5,751 nucleotides of DNA from Flavobacterium sp. (GTDB taxonomy: Bacteria; Bacteroidota; Bacteroidia; Flavobacteriales; Flavobacteriaceae), in assembly GCA_023253295.1 (NCBI GenBank), contig JALRGZ010000054.1:1-5751 (forward strand). Reading direction: 5' to 3'. A program made the position numbers and the translations under genes. Below are positions 1 to 5,279 of this stretch, in pieces. The notes under the pieces were generated by a model. It did not search any database. It saw only the letters and a list, made by a program, of their open reading frames with translations, and had not been told where the DNA came from. Within the stretch, counting starts at the first letter, position 1. Each line of letters begins with the position of its first letter.

Positions 1-156
1 AATACTGTTTAACCCTGCAGCATTGGAAAAATGCCCGACAGCAATAGATGATTCACCAGTTGATTTCGCAACTGGGCCAATGGCTACTGAATCTAAGCCT
101 GTTGCCTCTGAATCAGCTAAGCTGGAATTGGTATGAAAATAATTTGCATTTGTCAT
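1..156 (-). CDS. Partial YadA-like trimeric autotransporter head-domain fragment (runs off the left edge)
   Basis: An open frame of 52 codons starts at the ATG at 156-154 and is still open at base 1. Residues 5-20 (NYFHTNSSLADSEATG) resemble the segment that precedes the head domain in many trimeric autotransporter adhesins. After it come 14-residue units with the YadA/Hia head pattern (SVAIGPVAKSTG, then SSIAVGHFSNAAG, then a third beginning LNSI), which build a left-handed beta-roll. Known relatives are outer-membrane adhesins exported by a long N-terminal signal region and anchored by a C-terminal barrel. Neither is present here: the frame is open upstream only to 201 (stop TAA at 204-202), and those codons (RFRKFFHTYVSSIS) do not look like a signal peptide. 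Hand-counted GC over bases 1-120 is about 44%, apparently higher than the rest. It lies 41 bases downstream of the dehydratase gene on the same strand. The family call is firm for the repeats. Whether this is a working gene, a truncated one or an assembly join is open. A phage or surface fibre using the same fold is an alternative. Confidence 0.6.
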   Translation of the reverse strand, partial: MTNANYFHTNSSLADSEATGLDSVAIGPVAKSTGESSIAVGHFSNAAGLNSI

Positions 157-197
157 AGAAATCGAACTGACGTATGTATGAAAGAACTTTCTAAATC

Positions 198-2165
198 TTA
201 TTTATCCAGTACCTCGTAAGTTGAATTCATACTTTTGAACTCAGGCACTATTTTCTTCATTTTGGCTACAACCGCTTCTTTTTTATGGAAATTGGCAATT
301 GTAATTAATTCTTCTATTTCATCATGTAAGACCTCGAATTCTTCCTGAATTTCCTGAGCAATCATGATTTTATGATGGTGGGTAGGAATTGTTTTTGAGG
401 TATCGTTTAACAATTCTTCATAAAGTTTCTCTCCCGGACGTAAGCCTACAATTTTGATTTTGATATCCTGATCAGGAACAAAACCAGCTAATTTGATCAT
501 TTTTCGGGCTAAATCGATAATTTTTACCGGTTTACCCATATCGAAAATGTAAATCTCGCCTCCTTTTCCCATCGCTCCTGCCTCCAAAACCAATTGACAG
601 GCTTCAGGGATTGTCATGAAGTATCTAATAATATCAGGATGTGTAATGGTGATAGGTCCACCCTCAGCAATTTGTTTGGTAAATAAGGGAACTACAGAAC
701 CATTAGAGCCTAACACATTTCCGAAGCGTGTTGTGATGAACTTGGTACTCTTAGTATTCTTATCTACATTTGATTTCAGCTGTAAAGACTGTACATATTT
801 CTCCGCAATACGTTTACTAGCCCCCATTACATTACTTGGGTTTACCGCCTTATCGGTAGACACCATTACGAAACTTTTTACTTTGTATTGACAGGACAAA
901 TCAGCTATTTTTTTTGTACCGTCTACATTGGTTAGAATTGCCTGTGAAGGATTTTCTTCCATCAAAGGAACGTGTTTGTAAGCCGCTGCATGATAGACTA
1001 CTTCAGGAAAATAATCCTTAAATATTCGATCCATAGCATCGGTATTTCTTACATCAGCGACGATGGTCACAATAGGAATCGAAACGTCTGTTCCACTTAA
1101 TTCTAAACATAGGTTATGCAAAGGCGTTTCTGCCTGATCGACAGCTACAATTTTTTTAGGTTTGAAAAGTAACACCTGTCTCACTATTTCGCTCCCTATA
1201 GAACCAGCAGCCCCCGTGATTAATATGGTTTTGTCTTTTAACTGTTTGGAAATAGACTTATTATCTAAGACAATTGGCTTTCGTTCTAATAAATCCTCAA
1301 TTTGAAGGCTTTTTACCTTTTGAGAAATCTCTTTTTTGTTTTCCCAATCGGTAATCAAGGGAACAATATACACCTTGTAATTGAATTCTAAACATTGCTC
1401 TACTATGACTAAGCGCTCTTCTTTGGATAAACTTTTATCTGCAATAATTACTCCCTCAGCTCCTACAGAACGCATTAGGGTAGGTAATTTTTTCTTTTGA
1501 ATTAAAATAGGTAAATCCATCATTCTTTTGGATGAATTTTGACTATTTCTATCTACGAAACCAACAATTTTAAATCGGCTGGGTTTTTCTAATTTTAGAG
1601 CATTGGCTACAGCAAGCGCATTCGCATCGGTTCCGTAGATTACGGTTCGTGGTAAATTGACATCATTTTTTTCTGAAAAGAACTGTTCAAAAACCTGTTT
1701 CACCACCACGCGATACAAAAACAGCCCACAAAAAGAAAGCACCATATAAATAAAAAGGGCGGTATTTAAGTAAATTTTGTATCCATTAAAAAACTGAAAA
1801 ACAGCATTAACAAGTACAAAAAAAACTAAAACAGATATCTGAGAAAACAACAACTTAATGGCATCCATATAGGAAGAATGCCTAATAATTCCTGCATAGG
1901 TTCTGAAAAACCAAAAGGAAAACATATTCACTCCTAATAAAAAACAGATATAGATGGTTTTATTATTAAAAACAATAAAATGCAAGCCAATACCATTTAT
2001 TATCAATTTTGTAAAGAAAAAACTAGCAATAAGTACCGTTAAATCAAGCCCCAACACAATCCACCTGGGTAAATAACTTAAATTACGTATAGTCAGCATC
2101 AACTCTTCTCTAGAAAAGATTTTTTTTAGCCTTTGCAAACTTCTTTTGTCTATACTGTTACTCAA
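198..2165 (-). CDS. capD: Membrane-bound nucleotide-sugar 4,6-dehydratase, CapD/WbpM/PglF family
   Basis: The protein has 655 residues, normal for the long membrane-bound form. Four hydrophobic segments lie near residues 35-55, 70-87, 104-126 and 132-153. A first nucleotide-binding domain follows (VIYGTDANALAVANAL, about 175-190), then a short-chain dehydrogenase domain from about 310 with the NAD-binding motif GAAGSIG (318-324), YHAAAYKHVP (391-400), STDKAVNP (436-443) and NVMGASKR (445-452). Met447 replaces the usual catalytic Tyr of the YxxxK motif and Lys451 is kept. This Met-Lys form is known in WbpM and PglF, which turn UDP-GlcNAc into the UDP-4-keto-6-deoxy sugar on the inner face of the cytoplasmic membrane. 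The exact substrate is inferred, and the symbol is a family-level label. The frame has no ATG before a TTG at 2165-2163, which is used here. An ATG at 2099-2097 (MLTIRNLSYLPRW, 633 residues) is a serious alternative because the first membrane segment begins just after it. A 128-base spacer from rfbA suggests a promoter of its own. Confidence 0.9.
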   Translation of the reverse strand: MSNSIDKRSLQRLKKIFSREELMLTIRNLSYLPRWIVLGLDLTVLIASFFFTKLIINGIGLHFIVFNNKTIYICFLLGVNMFSFWFFRTYAGIIRHSSYMDAIKLLFSQISVLVFFVLVNAVFQFFNGYKIYLNTALFIYMVLSFCGLFLYRVVVKQVFEQFFSEKNDVNLPRTVIYGTDANALAVANALKLEKPSRFKIVGFVDRNSQNSSKRMMDLPILIQKKKLPTLMRSVGAEGVIIADKSLSKEERLVIVEQCLEFNYKVYIVPLITDWENKKEISQKVKSLQIEDLLERKPIVLDNKSISKQLKDKTILITGAAGSIGSEIVRQVLLFKPKKIVAVDQAETPLHNLCLELSGTDVSIPIVTIVADVRNTDAMDRIFKDYFPEVVYHAAAYKHVPLMEENPSQAILTNVDGTKKIADLSCQYKVKSFVMVSTDKAVNPSNVMGASKRIAEKYVQSLQLKSNVDKNTKSTKFITTRFGNVLGSNGSVVPLFTKQIAEGGPITITHPDIIRYFMTIPEACQLVLEAGAMGKGGEIYIFDMGKPVKIIDLARKMIKLAGFVPDQDIKIKIVGLRPGEKLYEELLNDTSKTIPTHHHKIMIAQEIQEEFEVLHDEIEELITIANFHKKEAVVAKMKKIVPEFKSMNSTYEVLDK

Positions 2166-2188
2166 AATATTACTATCATTTTAGACCT

Positions 2189-2196
2189 CAAAAATA
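2189..2196 (-). promoter_or_regulatory. Possible flavobacterial -7 promoter element for the dehydratase gene
   Basis: Read on the minus strand the bases are TATTTTTG, an exact match to the Bacteroidota -7 consensus TAnnTTTG. A start point a few bases downstream would leave a leader of about 20 bases before the TTG start at 2165. The position fits the longest spacer in the window (2166-2293). Against it, no clear TTG sits at the expected -33 distance, and in such AT-rich DNA the motif can occur by chance. Confidence 0.3.
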
Positions 2197-2219
2197 TAAC
2201 ATAAAAATGTCATTTTAAC

Positions 2220-2236
2220 TTTTTATTAAATAAAAA
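2220..2236. repeat. AT-only inverted repeat in the rfbA-capD spacer
   Basis: TTTTTAT (2220-2226) and ATAAAAA (2230-2236) are perfect inverted copies around a three-base TAA loop. The stem holds only A-T pairs, so it would be weak as an RNA terminator between rfbA and the dehydratase gene. It could be an AT-rich upstream promoter element or chance. An eight-base run of T on the transcribed strand (2268-2275) lies nearer the rfbA stop but has no stem before it. Confidence 0.3.
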
Positions 2237-2293
2237 TAGATTGTAAATAAAAGATAGATAGAACTACAAAAAAAACACCTTAAAATACAGAGA

Positions 2294-3163
2294 TTAGAAC
2301 TTATGCTTCAAAAGTCCCAACAAATACTCCCCATAGCCGGATTTCTTTAAAGGTTCTGCTAATTCTCTTAGCTGCTGTTCGGAAATAAATCCCTGACGCC
2401 AGGCAATTTCTTCGATACAACCTACTTTCAAACCTTGTCTTTCTTCAATAACCTGAACAAATTGGCCTGCCTGCATCAAACTATTAAAGGTTCCGGTATC
2501 CAGCCAGGCTGTTCCTCTACTTAATATACCTACTTTTAATTTTCCTTTTTCTAAATAGGCTTTGTTCACATCGGTTATTTCATATTCCCCTCTGGCACTT
2601 GGCTGGATGCTTTTAGCAATTTCCACTACCGAGTTATCGTAAAAATACAAACCAGGCACCGCATAATTGGATTTTGGCTGTAATGGTTTTTCTTCAATGG
2701 AAATGGCATTGAGTTCTTTATCAAATTCTACTACCCCATACCGTTCAGGATCGGAAACATGGTATGCAAAAACGACTCCTCCATCAGGATTGTTATTGGA
2801 TTGTAATAATTCGTCCATATTAGAGCCAAAGAAAATATTATCTCCTAAAACCAAAGCAACGCTATCCTCTCCTATGAATTCTTCTCCAATAACAAAAGCC
2901 TGCGCCAATCCATTAGGAACGGCTTGTTCGGCATAACTGAATTGACAACCTATGGCAGCACCATCTCCTAATAATTTTTTAAAATTAGGTAAATCATGAG
3001 GGGTAGAAATTATCAATATTTCATTAATCCCAGCTGTCATTAAAGTAGACAAAGGGTAATAAATCATTGGCTTATCATAAACCGGCATCATTTGCTTGCT
3101 CATGGCTAAGGTTAAGGGATGTAAACGTGTTCCAGAACCTCCTGCTAGTATAATTCCTTTCAT
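2294..3163 (-). CDS. rfbA: Glucose-1-phosphate thymidylyltransferase
   Basis: This cytoplasmic enzyme (also RmlA) joins glucose-1-phosphate and dTTP into dTDP-glucose with release of pyrophosphate. It is the first step of dTDP-L-rhamnose synthesis and usually the step inhibited by the end product. The protein has 289 residues, the normal length, from an ATG at 3163-3161. The nucleotide-binding signature LAGGSGTRLHPLT is at 6-18, followed by SKQMMPVYDKPMIYYPLSTL (22-41). The metal- and substrate-binding aspartates appear to be Asp108 in LGDN and Asp222 in WLDTGT, and the sugar-phosphate-contacting region IEEKP is at 156-160. It follows rfbB after a 107-base spacer that holds a 7-bp repeat array ending six bases before the start codon. 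No Shine-Dalgarno sequence is seen; the bases before the ATG are A-rich, as is usual in this phylum. All expected motifs are intact, and the gene is very probably functional. Confidence 0.97.
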   Translation of the reverse strand: MKGIILAGGSGTRLHPLTLAMSKQMMPVYDKPMIYYPLSTLMTAGINEILIISTPHDLPNFKKLLGDGAAIGCQFSYAEQAVPNGLAQAFVIGEEFIGEDSVALVLGDNIFFGSNMDELLQSNNNPDGGVVFAYHVSDPERYGVVEFDKELNAISIEEKPLQPKSNYAVPGLYFYDNSVVEIAKSIQPSARGEYEITDVNKAYLEKGKLKVGILSRGTAWLDTGTFNSLMQAGQFVQVIEERQGLKVGCIEEIAWRQGFISEQQLRELAEPLKKSGYGEYLLGLLKHKF

Positions 3164-3168
3164 ATTTT

Positions 3169-3196
3169 CAGTTATCAGTTGTCGGTTGTCGGTTAG
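3169..3196 (-). repeat. 7-bp tandem repeat array (4 units) in the rfbB-rfbA spacer
   Basis: On the transcribed strand the four consecutive heptads are CTAACCG, ACAACCG, ACAACTG and ATAACTG, with consensus NNAACYG. The array ends six bases before the rfbA start codon. It differs in sequence from the arrays in the other two spacers but has the same 7-bp period. No function is known to me. Confidence 0.75.
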
Positions 3197-3215
3197 AAAA
3201 CAGACAACTCACAAC
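3178..3215. repeat. Imperfect inverted repeat (hairpin) formed by the array and an inverted copy
   Basis: Bases 3178-3190 (gttgtcggttgtc) are complementary to 3203-3215 (gacaactcacaac) at 11 of 13 positions, with the two mismatches side by side in the middle and a 12-base loop between. In the transcript this would fold 14 bases before the rfbA start. No U run follows on either strand, so it is not a typical terminator. It might affect translation or RNA stability of rfbA, or simply be a remnant of repeat inversion. Confidence 0.6.
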
Positions 3216-3243
3216 ATTATTACATTGGTTTCTTTTACAAAGT

Positions 3244-3281
3244 ATTTCAATTCTTGAAATCCATTCGAAATTAATTCGAAT
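3244..3281 (-). other. Two adjacent perfect hairpins at the 3' end of rfbB
   Basis: ATTTCAA (3244-3250) and TTGAAAT (3254-3260) form a 7-bp stem with a 3-base loop. Two bases away, ATTCGAA (3263-3269) and TTCGAAT (3275-3281) form another 7-bp stem whose 5-base loop contains the rfbB stop codon (3273-3271). On the transcribed strand no T run follows, so they are not a standard intrinsic terminator. They could slow decay of the rfbCDB message, act as a partial attenuator, or be chance in AT-rich DNA. Confidence 0.4.
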
Positions 3282-4320
3282 ACTGTTTTTCATAATAAGA
3301 AGCATAGGCCCCAGAAGTCACATTATCTAACCAAGCCTGGTTATTCATGTACCAATTTACCGTTTTTTCTAATCCTTCTTCAAAAGTTACCGAAGGTTTC
3401 CATCCTAATTCTTGATTGATTTTAGTTGCATCAATCGCATAACGAAGGTCATGCCCCGGACGATCTTTTACATAGCTAATTAATTGTTCAGAGGTACCTA
3501 CTGCTCTTCCCAATTTCTCGTCCATTATCTTACAGAGTAATTTTACCAAATCAATATTTTGCCATTCGTTAAAACCACCAATATTATAAGTATCATGATT
3601 TTTACCTTCGTGAAAAACCAAATCTATAGCCACCGCATGATCTTCTACAAAAAGCCAATCGCGGGTATATTTCCCATCACCATATACCGGTAAAGCTTTA
3701 TTATTGATGATATTATTAATAAACAATGGAATCAATTTCTCCGGAAAATGATTTGGCCCGTAATTATTAGAACAATTTGTCAACACATAAGGTAAATTGT
3801 ATGTTTCGCCATAAGCGCGTACAAAATGATCGGAACTGGCTTTAGAGGCTGAATAAGGCGAATTAGGATCGTAAGCTGTTGTTTCTGTAAACAAGCCTTC
3901 GGTTCCTAAACTCCCATATACCTCATCGGTACTAATGTGGTAAAAGCGTTTGCCTTCCAAACTATCTTTCCAGCTATTTTTAGCTGCATTTAATAAATTC
4001 ACCGTACCTATTACATTCGTTTTTACAAAAGCCATAGGATCGGTAATCGAACGATCCACATGGGATTCGGCAGCTAAATGTAAGACTCCATCAAATTGAT
4101 GTTTTTCAAAAAGACTGTTGATAAAATCCGCATCTACAATGTCACCTTTTATGAAAGTATAATTGGGCTTTTTTTCAATATCCGCTATATTCTCCAAATT
4201 ACCTGCATATGTCAAAGCGTCCAAATTAAAAATATGGTACTCCGGATATTTAGTTACAAAACGTCTTACTACATGTGAACCTATAAAACCTGCTCCACCC
4301 GTAATTAGTATTTTTTTCAT
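3271..4320 (-). CDS. rfbB: dTDP-glucose 4,6-dehydratase
   Basis: This NAD-dependent cytoplasmic enzyme (also RmlB) converts dTDP-glucose into dTDP-4-keto-6-deoxyglucose, the second step to dTDP-L-rhamnose and a branch point for other 6-deoxy sugars. The protein has 349 residues, the usual length. It is an extended short-chain dehydrogenase with the NAD-binding motif GGAGFIG (8-14), HLAAESHVDRSI (81-92), the catalytic STDEVYG with Thr131, Asp132 and Glu133, and the YSASK motif with Tyr156 and Lys160. The segment TNCSNNYGPNHFPEKLIP (181-198) is characteristic of this enzyme rather than of UDP-galactose epimerase. The ATG at 4320-4318 is 27 bases from the rfbD stop, behind an A-rich leader with a run of eight A, which fits co-transcription. 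A stretch around its start (4301-4322) closely resembles the start of rfbD because both encode the same MKKIL Rossmann beginning. Confidence 0.97.
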   Translation of the reverse strand: MKKILITGGAGFIGSHVVRRFVTKYPEYHIFNLDALTYAGNLENIADIEKKPNYTFIKGDIVDADFINSLFEKHQFDGVLHLAAESHVDRSITDPMAFVKTNVIGTVNLLNAAKNSWKDSLEGKRFYHISTDEVYGSLGTEGLFTETTAYDPNSPYSASKASSDHFVRAYGETYNLPYVLTNCSNNYGPNHFPEKLIPLFINNIINNKALPVYGDGKYTRDWLFVEDHAVAIDLVFHEGKNHDTYNIGGFNEWQNIDLVKLLCKIMDEKLGRAVGTSEQLISYVKDRPGHDLRYAIDATKINQELGWKPSVTFEEGLEKTVNWYMNNQAWLDNVTSGAYASYYEKQYSN

Positions 4321-4334
4321 TTATTTCTTTTTTT

Positions 4335-4369
4335 TAGTAACTAATACTTAGTGATTAGTCCTTAGTAAA
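4335..4369 (-). repeat. 7-bp tandem repeat array (5 units) overlapping the end of rfbD
   Basis: On the transcribed strand the five consecutive heptads are TTTACTA, AGGACTA, ATCACTA, AGTATTA and GTTACTA. Four end in ACTA and one in ATTA. The array starts in the last codons of rfbD, contains its stop codon (4350-4348) and ends 14 bases before the rfbB start. The C-terminal residues LLRTNH of RfbD are encoded within it. Confidence 0.8.
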
Positions 4370-5208
4370 TCCATACACTTCTTTAAGCTCTCTTTATAAT
4401 AAGGAACCGGCACACCAAAAGTACTTTTTATTTTGCTTTTATCTAACAAGGAATAAGCAGGACGTTTGGCTGGGGTTGGATAATCGGAAGAAGGAATTCC
4501 GCTAATCGCACATTCAAAACCTCCAATTTCCTGAATCGCTAAGGCAAATTCGTACCAGCTGATTTCTCCTTCATTCGAGAAATGATATATTCCCGGAGAC
4601 CAATTATTCTGTTGTATAATAGTCACAATAGCTTGTGCTAAATCAGCCGCATAAGTAGGACTTCCTATTTGGTCATTCACCACATTCAAACTGTCACGTT
4701 CCTGCATTAAGCGAGACATGGTTTTTACAAAATTATTACCGAAACTGGAATAGACCCAGGAAGTTCTAATAACAACTGTCTCCGGATTTTGTGCAATACA
4801 GGCTTTTTCACCCGCTAATTTTGTACGTCCGTAGACATTGATAGGCGCTGTTGGGGCATCCTCAGTTAATGCTGTAGCCGAATTACCATCAAAGACATAA
4901 TCCGTAGATATATGAAGGAGCTTACACTGATTTTCAAAACTCCATTTAGCCATTACAGCTACTGCCTGATGATTCAATACATCTGACAATTCATATTCGG
5001 ATTCCGCTTTATCCACAGCAGTATGTGCTGCACAATTGATTATAATTTGAGGATTGATTTGATCGATTTTTTCTGCTAAATGTTCTAAATCTGTCAGATC
5101 CAATTCCTGCCAATCGGTAAAAACCCATTCAAAATCAGTATTTTTTGAAAGTACTCTTAACTCAGAACCCAACTGACCATTAGCACCTGTAACTAGTATT
5201 TTTTTCAT
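4348..5208 (-). CDS. rfbD: dTDP-4-dehydrorhamnose reductase
   Basis: This cytoplasmic enzyme (also RmlD) uses NAD(P)H to reduce dTDP-4-keto-L-rhamnose to dTDP-L-rhamnose, the last step of the route. The protein has 286 residues, the usual length. It is a short-chain dehydrogenase with the cofactor motif GANGQLG (8-14), NCAAHTAVDKAE (58-69), HISTDYVFDG (99-108) with Thr102, and YGRTK with catalytic Tyr126 and Lys130. RTSWVY (148-153) and NDQIGSPTYAADLA (178-191) are family signatures of the substrate-binding part. The ATG at 5208-5206 opens the frame directly at the Rossmann fold. The C-terminal tail (LLRTNH) and stop codon lie inside a 7-bp tandem repeat, so the last residues are probably repeat-derived and not conserved. 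It lies 71 bases after rfbC and 27 bases before rfbB, consistent with one transcript. Confidence 0.97.
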   Translation of the reverse strand: MKKILVTGANGQLGSELRVLSKNTDFEWVFTDWQELDLTDLEHLAEKIDQINPQIIINCAAHTAVDKAESEYELSDVLNHQAVAVMAKWSFENQCKLLHISTDYVFDGNSATALTEDAPTAPINVYGRTKLAGEKACIAQNPETVVIRTSWVYSSFGNNFVKTMSRLMQERDSLNVVNDQIGSPTYAADLAQAIVTIIQQNNWSPGIYHFSNEGEISWYEFALAIQEIGGFECAISGIPSSDYPTPAKRPAYSLLDKSKIKSTFGVPVPYYKESLKKCMDLLRTNH

Positions 5209-5213
5209 TAATT

Positions 5214-5268
5214 GTTCGTTAACCGTTATCGTCCTTCAATGTTCGTTGACCGTTGTTTGTTGTTCGGG
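5214..5268 (-). repeat. 7-bp tandem repeat array (about 8 units) in the rfbC-rfbD spacer
   Basis: On the transcribed strand the units are CCCGAAC, AACAAAC, AACGGTC, AACGAAC, a six-base ATTGAA, GGACGAT, AACGGTT and AACGAAC. The 14-base blocks at 5214-5227 and 5241-5254 are identical except for one base. The array fills most of the 71-base spacer and ends five bases before the rfbD start. I see no promoter motif in this spacer. Confidence 0.7.
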
Positions 5269-5279
5269 GAAGTAATCCG

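Noticed and set aside
180..191. GAAAG/CTTTC inverted repeat after the dehydratase gene as a terminator
   Set aside because: The usable stem is only about four base pairs and no T run follows on the transcribed strand.
616..891. Plus-strand open frame of 91 codons inside the dehydratase gene
   Set aside because: It lies opposite the conserved SDR domain, has no recognisable motif and is explained as a shadow of the minus-strand gene.
2667..2936. Plus-strand open frame of 89 codons inside rfbA
   Set aside because: It lies fully opposite a conserved, intact rfbA and shows no family features of its own.
3232..3250. Promoter for rfbA around TACTTTG on the minus strand
   Set aside because: It has one base too few for TAnnTTTG and lacks a properly spaced upstream TTG.
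4096..4351. Two overlapping plus-strand open frames at the start of rfbB and the adjoining spacer
   Set aside because: They are short, lie opposite the Rossmann region of rfbB, and have no supporting motif or leader.
4307..5208. Repeated sequence of about 20 bases at the starts of rfbB and rfbD, including runs of seven A after the ATG
   Set aside because: Both genes encode the same MKKIL beginning with AAA-rich codons in an AT-rich genome. A phase-variable tract is possible, but nothing here supports it.
3164..5279. CRISPR or mobile-element origin of the spacer repeats
   Set aside because: The units are only 7 bases, directly adjacent without spacers, and differ between arrays. No transposase, terminal inverted repeats or target duplications are seen.
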